NCBI GenBank assembly: GCA_964559135.1
Contig: CAZLGG010000029.1
Span: 1 to 40,069 of the forward strand
DNA from: DRQF01 sp964559135
GTDB taxonomy: Bacteria; Planctomycetota; GCA-002687715; DRQF01
Length of the DNA stretch: 40,069 bases
Direction of reading: 5' to 3'
Shown: piece by piece, positions 31,377 through 39,600 of the stretch
Layout: every line of letters begins with the position of its first letter
Numbering within the stretch: position 1 is the stretch's first letter
Position numbers and translations under genes: made by a program
The notes under the pieces: generated by a model
The model's database searches: none
What the model was told of the DNA's origin: nothing
Seen by the model: only the letters and a program-made list of their open reading frames with translations

Positions 31377-32975
31377 CTATTGGAAGCTGATGACCTTGCC
31401 GTCGCTGGCTGCCAGGAACCCGTTCCCGCTGTTGGGCGTCAAGACCAGGGCCTGGAGCATGAGGTCCAAGCCGCCCAATCCGGGAGGAATCAGGTACGTG
31501 TGGAGATTCCCGCCGGGAAAGATCGGAGGCGGCGGCAGGGGCCCGAGGGGATTCAGCCCGTCCACCAGAATGAAAGGCGGCATGCCGAAGAGGTTCAGGT
31601 GGAGGCCGGGGATGGCGTTGACGGGAGGCTGCCCGGGAAGGAAAAGCTGACCCGCCACCAGGTAGGGGTCGTCGAAGTAGGTGCCGAAGGGGGAGTCGAA
31701 ATCGATCCCCAGGATCTGACCGGGGAAGGCGGGCTTCACGTCCAAGGGATCCGGGGTGGCGTCGATCCCCGTGAACAGTCGGATGTCGTCGCCGGTTCCC
31801 GGGAACTGGGGGTCGAAGACGGTCACGACATCCGTTTCGATGAGGTCGATCCCATGGGGAGGATCGGAGACGAAGACCGTGACGGGAAAATCTCCCGTTT
31901 GGGCATAGACGTGATTGACAGAAGGCGTCGTCGTCACCAGCAGGGTTCCATCGCCCAGGAACCAAGTGTAATTGGCCGTGGGTGACGTGCCCGCGCCGAT
32001 GAGGGTGAAATCGGTGGTCTGTCCGAGGATCGTGTCGCGATCCGCGACCACGAGCTGCAGGTCGGGTTCGGGGAAGCCGCACAGATCGATGGGCAGGGCA
32101 TGAACGTGGTCTCCCGGGGTATTCGAAAGAAGAGTCTTTCCCTGTCCGTTCTCGTCGATCATGTAGATGTCGAAATCCCCGGCCTCGTTGGAGGTGTAGA
32201 GGATGTTCGATCCGTTCCAGGAGAAAGGTGCCTTGATCCCCGGCGTGCCTGGATTCGTCACCATGACCTGGTTCGAGCCATCGAAGTCCATCAGCCAGAT
32301 CTGGGTGACGCCGGGCTGGAAAGGATCCACGCGGCTGAACGCGATCTTGGACCCGTCTCCCTTCGGCGCGGGCCCGGCGTCGAGAAGGCTGTTGTTCGTG
32401 AGTTTGGTCTCATTGCCGCCGTTGAGGTCGGTGCTGTAGATCTCGAAGTCGCCGTCGTGGTTCGAGCTGAAAAAGAGGCGATCGCCGGAGGGCGTGGAGG
32501 CCGCCGGGGAGCAGCCGGTTCGGGCCCCATGGTCCACAACCACCCCCAGGTCGGTGCCATTGACGTCGACCCTGCGGATGACGGAGGTTCCGTTCTGTCG
32601 AAACTGGGTCACGAAGAGGCTTTGCGCATCGGGCGCCGCAAATGGAAGGATCACGTCGTTGCTTGCATCGTCCAAAGGAGGGAGGAAGAGGGGCACCGGG
32701 GGACCCATGGGAGGAAGAGTGTGAAGGACCCAGTGGTTGCCCGGCACCAGCAATGGCACGAAGAGTCCACCGAACGGAATGAGGAGTGGCGATTGCGCCG
32801 GGAAGGGTGTTGCGAGAATCGGCGGCGATCCTGGAGGAGGGGGCGTAGACTGGATCATGTAGGTCACGGTTCCGGCCGCGGGATCCTGAGTGACGGTTGT
32901 CGTGAGGTCTTGAGCGACGCCGGTGACGTCCAGTGCCATGGCGACGAGGGCGATACGTAGAATGCGGGAATTCAT
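31377..32975 (-). CDS. Secreted PD40/TolB-like propeller and PKD domain protein
   Basis: A 532-residue exported protein: signal peptide to about residue 21 (MNSRILRIALVAMALDVTGVAQ), a Pro-rich segment (40-110), then TolB-like PD40 blades such as DRLFFSSNHDGDFEIYSTDLNG and ILYTSNEAGDFDIYMIDENG. A PKD domain follows, with YTWFLGDGTLL and VNHVYAQTGDFPVTVFVSD. The C-terminal 130 residues are Pro- and Gly-rich strands (LPGQPPVNAIPGL, IPPGLGGLDLMLQALVLTP), a kind of end domain I associate with planctomycete surface proteins. AGGAGA lies just upstream of ATG 32975. Such proteins bind rather than catalyse; the ligand is unknown. It is divergent from hemL. Confidence 0.85.
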   Translation of the reverse strand: MNSRILRIALVAMALDVTGVAQDLTTTVTQDPAAGTVTYMIQSTPPPPGSPPILATPFPAQSPLLIPFGGLFVPLLVPGNHWVLHTLPPMGPPVPLFLPPLDDASNDVILPFAAPDAQSLFVTQFRQNGTSVIRRVDVNGTDLGVVVDHGARTGCSPAASTPSGDRLFFSSNHDGDFEIYSTDLNGGNETKLTNNSLLDAGPAPKGDGSKIAFSRVDPFQPGVTQIWLMDFDGSNQVMVTNPGTPGIKAPFSWNGSNILYTSNEAGDFDIYMIDENGQGKTLLSNTPGDHVHALPIDLCGFPEPDLQLVVADRDTILGQTTDFTLIGAGTSPTANYTWFLGDGTLLVTTTPSVNHVYAQTGDFPVTVFVSDPPHGIDLIETDVVTVFDPQFPGTGDDIRLFTGIDATPDPLDVKPAFPGQILGIDFDSPFGTYFDDPYLVAGQLFLPGQPPVNAIPGLHLNLFGMPPFILVDGLNPLGPLPPPPIFPGGNLHTYLIPPGLGGLDLMLQALVLTPNSGNGFLAASDGKVISFQ

Positions 32976-33110
32976 GGGATTCTCCTTTCGGATTCGGGTT
33001 CACCCCGTAGAGCGGAAATCCGCCCACGGATGTGACACCGTCCCAAGATTTTTCTCGGGCGCGCCTTGTTATCAGGGAGCTGTAACCCGCCTCGCAGGAG
33101 AGATGTGACC

Positions 33111-34391
33111 ATGGCTGCAACGTGGATGGAACGCGCCCGCCGTTCGATGCCGGGCGGTGTGAATTCTCCCGTCAGGGCCTTCCGCTCGGTGGGGGGCGAT
33201 CCGGTTTTCGTCGCGCGCGGTGAAGGGGCCATGGTCTTCGACACCGAGGGGCGACGCTACGTGGACTATGTCCTCAGCTACGGGCCGCTCATCATGGGGC
33301 ATCGTCCCCCGGAGGTCCTCGCCGCTTTGCAGCGTGCACTCGCCAAGGGAACCAGCTTCGGCATGCCGACGGAAGAGGAGGTCCTCCTTGCGGAGACCAT
33401 CTGCGAACGTGTCCCGTCGGTGGAGATGGTGCGTCTCGTCAATTCCGGCACTGAAGCCACCATGAGCGCCATTCGCCTGGCCCGCGCCGTCACGGGTCGC
33501 GATCGGATTTTGAAGTTCGAGGGTTGCTATCACGGGCACGGGGATTCCTTCCTCGTGAAGGCGGGGAGCGGCGCCCTGACCCTGGGCCATCCCACGAGCC
33601 CAGGCGTGCCGGCCGATCTGGCGGCGTTGACGTTGGTCGCCGACTATAACGATCTGGATTCCGCCGTGCGGCTCTTCGACGCCCACCCCGATGAAGTCGC
33701 CTGCATCATCGTGGAGCCCATCGCGGGCAACATCGGGTGCGTGCCACCTCAGGCCGGTTTCCTCCAGGGGCTCCAGGCGCTGGCGGCGGACCGCGGGGCG
33801 CTTCTCATCTTCGACGAGGTCATGACGGGCTTTCGCGTCCATGCCTTTGGCGCCCAGGGTCTCTACGGGGTCACTCCCGACCTCACGACCATGGGGAAAG
33901 TGATCGGCGGCGGTTTGCCCGTGGGGGCCTACGGCGGGCGACGGGATCTGATGGAACAAGTCGCTCCCGCGGGACCCGTCTACCAGGCGGGCACGCTCAG
34001 CGGAAATCCCCTCGCGGTGGCGGCGGGCCGGGCGGCTCTCGACGCCCTGGCGCGCCCCGGTTTTTACGAAGACCTGGAGGCACGCTCGGCGGCCGTGGCC
34101 ATGGTCCTCGAGGAGGCGGCGCGCCGGGCCGGCTGTCCTCTTACCCTCAATCGCGTGGGGTCCATGTTCTGTCCCTACTTCGCGGACGGTCCCGTCGAAG
34201 ACTATGCCGCCGTGATGAGCGCCGACGTGGAGCGACACCGCCGCTTCTTCCATGCCCTCCTCGAGGGCGGCGTGATGCCGGCCCCCTCGCCCTTCGAGGC
34301 CTGGTTCGTCTCCTCCGTCCACGGCGACGAGGCGTTGGAGATCACCGCCGAGGCGGCGGAGGCGGCGTTCCGGAAAGCGGTGGCGGGCTGA
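33111..34391 (+). CDS. hemL: Glutamate-1-semialdehyde 2,1-aminomutase
   Basis: The 426-residue PLP enzyme turns glutamate-1-semialdehyde, the HemA product, into 5-aminolevulinate. Marks: SMPGGVNSPVRAFRSVGG (12-29), VNSGTEATMSAIRLAR near 110, FEGCYHGHGDSFLVK, IFDEVMTGFR, and the PLP lysine Lys263 in TTMGKVIGGGLPVGAYGG. ATG 33111 is chosen over an upstream start at 33066 because AGGAGAG lies eight bases before it and the family begins there. It stands alone, about 7 kb from the hem operon, and is divergent from the PKD protein gene. Confidence 0.97.
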   Translation: MAATWMERARRSMPGGVNSPVRAFRSVGGDPVFVARGEGAMVFDTEGRRYVDYVLSYGPLIMGHRPPEVLAALQRALAKGTSFGMPTEEEVLLAETICERVPSVEMVRLVNSGTEATMSAIRLARAVTGRDRILKFEGCYHGHGDSFLVKAGSGALTLGHPTSPGVPADLAALTLVADYNDLDSAVRLFDAHPDEVACIIVEPIAGNIGCVPPQAGFLQGLQALAADRGALLIFDEVMTGFRVHAFGAQGLYGVTPDLTTMGKVIGGGLPVGAYGGRRDLMEQVAPAGPVYQAGTLSGNPLAVAAGRAALDALARPGFYEDLEARSAAVAMVLEEAARRAGCPLTLNRVGSMFCPYFADGPVEDYAAVMSADVERHRRFFHALLEGGVMPAPSPFEAWFVSSVHGDEALEITAEAAEAAFRKAVAG

Positions 34392-34463
34392 GACCGGGGC
34401 CCGCGATCTCTTGTCTCGCCCCGACTTCGGGCTATAGTCCTCGTCCCGATTGGAGGATTCGCC

Positions 34464-34550
34464 ATGGCCAAGAACAACCGACCGCCGAAGAAAGCCAACC
34501 ACGGCAAGCGCCCCACCAACCACAGCGCCCGTCGCAAGAAGCGCTGGTAG
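34464..34550 (+). CDS. 28-residue basic protein, candidate ribosomal protein bL37
   Basis: A tiny ORF with GGAGG eight bases before its ATG. The product, MAKNNRPPKKANHGKRP followed by TNHSARRKKRW, is rich in Lys and Arg with Asn and His, like ribosomal surface peptides. The central KANHGKRP agrees with the core I recall from mycobacterial bL37, a 24-residue large-subunit protein that also begins MAK. The spacing signal, the composition and the shared core together make chance unlikely. It lies 72 bp after hemL, and a strong hairpin follows its stop. It is shorter than most gene finders report. Identity as bL37 is from memory and needs a profile search; other small basic proteins are the alternative. 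Confidence 0.7.
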   Translation: MAKNNRPPKKANHGKRPTNHSARRKKRW

Positions 34551-34571
34551 GCCGACTTACCCCACCACCGA

Positions 34572-34602
34572 CTCCCCTTCCGCTCCGCGGAGCGAGGGGG
34601 AC
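34572..34602. terminator. GC-rich hairpin between convergent genes
   Basis: The palindrome CGCTCCGCGGAGCG is extended by CCCCT on the left and AGGGG on the right, giving a strong stem with a small bulge. It sits between the stop of the 28-residue ORF and the stop of the convergent cobalamin-binding-type gene, the usual place of a shared two-way terminator. No T-run follows on either strand, so it may work with Rho or only protect RNA ends. Confidence 0.5.
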
Positions 34603-34648
34603 CGAGCCGATGCGGGAGAACGGCTAGGTCTTTGTGGGTGTCGTCTCG

Positions 34649-35458
34649 TCAGGGCGACCGGGTCGCGTCGAGGTCGGTGCTCACGCGGGTGATCTCGGTT
34701 GCCAGAGCGAGGACGCCGTCGGTGAGGGCGGCCGGGCCCGGCTGGAGGATGATCGACGGGTCGATCTCCACCATGCGGCCGGGGCGAGTGAAGGGGGCTT
34801 CCGCGAAGCCGGGTCGGGCGAGGGCTTCCTTCTCGCGAAACTTCTTGCCGCACCAGCAGGCGAGATAGAGATCGGGCTTGCGGCGGATGACTTCCTCCGG
34901 CGGGGCTTGGCGGTCCTTGGCGAGGCTGCGATCGCGGTAGTCGGCGAAGATATCCGCGCCTCCCGCGACCTCGATGAGCTCGGACACCCAGCGGATGCCC
35001 GTGATGATGGGGTCCGGCCATTCCTCGAAGTAGACGCGGGGTTGGACGGGAAGCCGGTGGGCTCGTTCGCGAACGGCCTGTAGGTTCGCCTCCAGGTGCT
35101 GGGCCAAGGCTTCACCCTTTTCCGTCCGGTCTATGAGCCGTCCAAGACGTCGGATCATGTTCAAGATGCCTGCCACCGATCGCTGGTTGAAGGCATGCAC
35201 CTCGAGGCCGGCCTTGACCAGATCCCGGACGATGTCGGCTTGCAAGTCCGAGAATGCCAGCACCAGGTCCGGCGCGAGGGCGACGATGTCGTCGATCTTC
35301 GCCCGAATGAATTGGGAGACCACGGGCTTTTCCTTCTTCGCGCGCTCGGGTCTCACCGTGAAGGCGGAGACGCCGACGATGCGCTCCTCCTCGCCCATGA
35401 GATAGAGGGCCTCCGTGGTCTCCTCCGTCAGGCACACGATTCTCTTCGCTCCGCTCAT
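34649..35458 (-). CDS. BtuF-like cobalamin-binding protein without signal peptide
   Basis: A 269-residue protein with the helical-backbone metal-receptor fold of BtuF/FecB-type binding proteins. Marks: RIVCLTEETTEALYLMG at the start, APDLVLAFSDLQADIV near 60, VYFEEWPDPIITGIRWVSELIEVAGG near 145-170, and LACWCGKKF near 200, typical of the stand-alone cobalamin-binding subfamily. The N-terminus goes straight into the first strand with no signal peptide or lipobox, so the protein is probably cytoplasmic. No permease or ATPase gene for B12 uptake is next to it. It may handle corrinoids or heme-like ligands inside the cell; that is inference. It is convergent with the hemL side. Confidence 0.85.
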   Translation of the reverse strand: MSGAKRIVCLTEETTEALYLMGEEERIVGVSAFTVRPERAKKEKPVVSQFIRAKIDDIVALAPDLVLAFSDLQADIVRDLVKAGLEVHAFNQRSVAGILNMIRRLGRLIDRTEKGEALAQHLEANLQAVRERAHRLPVQPRVYFEEWPDPIITGIRWVSELIEVAGGADIFADYRDRSLAKDRQAPPEEVIRRKPDLYLACWCGKKFREKEALARPGFAEAPFTRPGRMVEIDPSIILQPGPAALTDGVLALATEITRVSTDLDATRSP

Positions 35459-35501
35459 GACTTCATCTTAGGGGCACCGGCGCGACACGTCTCGTCGGTC
35501 G

Positions 35502-36402
35502 TCACTGAATTCCGAGTGCCACCGTAAAGCTGTTCGTAAGGATGAAGTCGCCCGGGTATCCGGGAATGGCGGGAAGGCAGGAGTTGCCGACGCCAAATGG
35601 TAAGGGTGTGATGTCGCTTGCGCTGGGCAGACCGAGGTATGCGCCCAGCGCGAAGGGCGCCGGGAAGGGATTCGTGGGAGGCTGGAGCACGTCCAGTGTG
35701 AAAGGCGAACCCAAGTCCAGATCGACGACGCGCGCGAGTTCTCCCGAAGAGCCGTTGACGAAGAGTACGTCATAGGGCCCGCCCGCGCCCTCCCCCACGT
35801 TGCCCGCGGCGCAGGGTGCGAGATGGGGGGAAGGAGTAGACCCGGACGATTCCGGCTCCATGGATGTCCGTCGGAGCGGATCTGCTCCCGACGAGGAGAT
35901 CAGGACCGCCGTCGCCATCAAAATCCCCCACACCGGCCAAGGAATAGCCCAAGACATCCCTGGGCTCCCTATAAAACTCGAAGAGAATCTCACTTGAATG
36001 GCCGTCGAATACCTGGACGAGGCCCGCATTGACTCCATGCGAGCTGTCATATGGAAAACTGATGGCGACCTCATCGTACCCGTCCTCGTTCACATCTCCC
36101 GCCCCCGCGACCGCAAACCCGAAGCCGGGCAATTCGTAAATCCGGATGGTGGACCCCGTAGGCCCGGAGTAGACACGGGCGGAAGGATTGAATGTCGCGG
36201 ATGGGTACATGAAATACGGGACGCCCACGATGAGGTCGGGGATGCCGTCCCCATTCACGTCTCCAACCGCCGCCACCGAGTATCCAAATTCATCGCCGGT
36301 GTTGCCTCCGACGAGTTCGAGGATCACATCCGGAGGGAATTGTCCCGAGAGCGTTCCCGACAACAAAACACAAATCGCCACCGGCCAGATCAACGTTTTC
36401 AT
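35502..36402 (-). CDS. FG-GAP repeat surface protein broken by a 1-base frameshift
   Basis: ATG 36402 (AGGAGA upstream) starts a signal peptide (MKTLIWPVAICVLLSGTLSG), then FG-GAP/integrin-like repeats: FGYSVAAVGDVNGDGIPDLI, FAVAGAGDVNEDGYDEVAI and LGYSLAGVGDFDGDGGPDLLV, each with a DxDxDG calcium loop. After VRVYSF the frame is lost at a C6 run (G6 on the plus strand, 35825-35830) and would end at 35770. Removing one C continues into the frame that reads PHLAPCAAGNVGEGAGG and a typical planctomycete-like end domain to 35502. The full span is 901 bases, one more than 300 codons, which supports a single extra base. The cause may be a read error, a true mutation or slippage. The intact protein would be 299 residues, secreted, with a binding role. 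Confidence 0.75.
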
Positions 36403-36563
36403 GGATTCTCCTCTCGGTTCGGAATGGGAATCGAGCCGACCTCGCCGGGAGACAATCCGAATCCCTCTGCACCTCCGAACACGGCCATCATCGCCGCTCA
36501 GGTCACGATTGTCAATGACGAATCAGCATTTGGTGCGGTTCTCCGAGCCGTGCTTCAGATTCT

Positions 36564-36575
36564 GGGGGGGGGGGG
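36564..36575 (+). repeat. Homopolymer tract of 12 G
   Basis: Twelve consecutive G lie 68 bases before the ATG of the beta-helix surface gene. A TAGAAT hexamer at 36597-36602 could be a -10 box, which would put the tract just at the -35 region. Tracts of this kind change length easily and control phase-variable surface genes in other bacteria. The remaining intergenic bases (36403-36643) hold the two divergent starts and nothing else I recognise. Confidence 0.7.
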
Positions 36576-36643
36576 CTCCCGCCGTCTGGGATCTGGTAGA
36601 ATCGTGGTTGATTATTCTCGAACCCGTTTAGGAACCCCCCGCC

Positions 36644-39600
36644 ATGTTGAATCGCTCTGCCTACTCCCTGCTCGTATTCGTTGTCGTCTTGTCCCTCCGT
36701 CCCATGGGGGCTCAGAGTCCCCCTCTACTCTCGGGGGTGGTTGCGGATGGCATCCAGGGGCCCCTGGTGTCCGGCACGGTCTACATTGCCATCAGCACCA
36801 TCAACGTGCCTGCTGGGAGCACCCTGACGATTCCCTTCGACGTTACGATCAAGTTCATGCCGGGGACATCCTTCATCATCGATGGAACCCTCGTTTGCAA
36901 CGGGACGACCAATGGGCCCATCGCGTTCACGTCGTTCGCGGACGACTCCCACGGCGGCGACACGAATGGAAACGGGCCGTCACTCGGCGCACCGGGGGAT
37001 TGGCGGGGTCTCGTTTTCAACGGCGGCGCCGGAGCCAGCCATCTGGATCATTGCCAAGTGCTCTGGGGCGGCCAGGCTGGATTCTCGGGCATCCAGACCT
37101 CTGCCGGAATCACCGTGCTGAATACGCTCATCTCGGATTTTTCGGGGAACGCCATCGATTTGCAGAATGTCGATAGCGGCGTGACCATCGCTAACTCCGC
37201 GATCGAGAACAACGGTGGATACGCGGTGACGAACTGCCCCATTCAGGCCCTGGCCGGCTTCTCGGCCACGACCGCATCCGGAAACGTCCTCGGCGACTAC
37301 CAGAGGGTCACGGTCGGGGCGCTCACGGCGTCGCTGACGATCAGTCCGAACAACCTTCTTGGAACCGTTTTCGTCGCGGCGATCAACCTCAGCGTTCCGA
37401 CGGGGCTCACGCTGACGCTCACCGCCGGAGTGACCATCAAGTTCCTCCCGGGGAGACAGCTCACGGTCGACGGGACTCTTGATGCCAGTACGGGAGTCGG
37501 AATTCCGATCTCGTTCACGTCCTATGCGGACGACTCGCGAGGTGGCGACACGAACAAGGACGGACCCTCCACGGGAACGCCCGGCGATTGGCGTGGAATC
37601 GTCTTCAACCTGAATTCCGCAGCCAGCGTGCTGGACAACTGCGAGGTCGTCTTCGGCGGCAACTCGGGATTCTTCGGCCTGCAGATCTCGGCGGGGATCA
37701 CGGTCAGCAACACTCTGGTCGCCCAATGCTCCAACGACGCCATCGGCCTGCAGAATCTGAATTCCGGCGTGACGATCACAAACTGTCAGCTCATGAACAA
37801 CGCAGGTTATCCCATGGACGGCGTCGACATCCGTTCGCTTCAGAACTTCAGCGGGAACACGGCGTCGGGCAACACCCTGGGCGACTACGCCCATGTCGTT
37901 GTGGGGACGGTGAGCGTCCCCCTGACCATCGGGTTCGACAACCTGCCGAATTCCGTTCTCGTCGTGGATGCCAATATGTCGATCCCCTCCAGTTCGGCGC
38001 TCACCCTCGATCCCGGACTCATCGTGAAGTTCACCGGGGGCCGACAGGTCACTGTCGACGGCACTTTGACCTGCCTCGGGGCTTCGGGGAATCCCATCGT
38101 TTTCACATCCCTCGACGACGACGCCCATGGCGGTGACACGAACAACAACGGGGCGACCACGGGGGCGCCCGGAGATTGGCGGGGCCTCGTCTTCAACCCG
38201 AATTCCGTAGCCAGCGTGCTGGACAACTGCGAGGTCGTCTTCGGCGGCAACTCGGGATTCTTCNNNNNNNNNNNNNNNNNNNNNNNNNNNNNNNNNNNNN
38301 NNNNNNNNNNNNNNNNNNNNNNNNNNNNNNNNNNNNNNNNNNNNNNNNNNNNNNNNNNNNNNNTGAAGTTCACCGGGGGCCGACAGGTCACTGTCGACGG
38401 CACTTTGACCTGCCTCGGCGCGTCGGGGAATCCCATCGTGTTCACCTCCCTCGACGACGACGCTCACGGGGGCGACACCGCCAAGGATGGAGTCACCACG
38501 GGGGCGCCTGGCGATTGGCGGGGCCTTATCTTCAACGCGAATTCCGTAGCCAGCGTGCTGGACAACTGCCAGGTCGTTTTCGGCGGCGGCGCGGGATTTG
38601 CCGGAATCCAGATCGGTGCACCGATCCAGGTTTCCGGATGCCATATCAGTGACTGCGCGGCCGACGGGATACTCATTGCGAGTGGGCCCGCCGCCATCGG
38701 CGCCGTGATTGAAGACAGCTTGTTCACGAACAACGGTGCTGTGGCGATCAACGGGGTGACGTTGGATCATCTGCCTTTTTTCGTCAACAATCAGGCGAAC
38801 GGAAACGGAGGGGATTTTGTCCATGTCGTGTCCGCATTCACCATCGCCACAGATGTCACCGTGGGGCCTCAGAATCTCATCAGCGATGTGGTTGTTGTTT
38901 CCAGCGATATTGCAGTCCCCGCGTCGCGACGTCTCACCCTGTTGCCAGGCGTCATCGTGAAATTCCAGGCGGGGCAGCGAACCGTCCAGGCGTTCGGAAC
39001 GCTGGACGTGCAGGGGACCGGAGCGCGTCCGGTGGTCTTTACGATCTTCGAGGACGACGAATATGGAGGCGACACCAACAACGACGGAGTCACCACGGCT
39101 CCAGCCCCGGGCGGATGGCGCGGATTCATTTTCGCGGGGAATTCTCTGAACTCTCGTATGGAACACACTCTCATTCGGTATGGGGGTGCGGGCGGGTTCT
39201 CCGGACTCTTGACACAAGCGCCGACCCTATCGCTGCGAGGGGTGCGCATCGAGCACGGAGCCGCTGACGGTTTTCGGCTTCTCGATGTGGGGGGGAATCC
39301 GTCCAACCTCGTCGCCTTTGATTGTCAGGGCGATGGCATTCGGTTGGAGGGCGGAACGTTTGCCTTACGGCACGCCACCAGCACGGCGAACGGCGGGGTG
39401 GGCGTCTTCCGCACCGTTGTCTCCGCGGCAACGGCCATCAACACCATCTCCTGGAACAACGGTGCCGGGAACTTCGCAGGCTTCGGTGTCGGTGACGTCA
39501 TCGCGTCCGACGGCGACCCGGCCTTGGCTGGCCTCAACGGCAACATCGATGCCGACCCTCTGTTCGTGGATCCTTCCGTCGGCGTCGGAAACCTGGATCT

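Noticed and set aside
33072..34523. A 483-codon minus-strand open frame opposite hemL
   Set aside because: hemL is certain on the plus strand, and this frame has no recognisable domain.
36851..38959. CRISPR-like or transposon repeat
   Set aside because: The repeats are long, in frame and coding, with no spacers, terminal inverted repeats or transposase.
36980..39217. A 745-codon minus-strand open frame opposite the beta-helix gene
   Set aside because: Runs through the assembly gap and has repeats only because the real gene has them.
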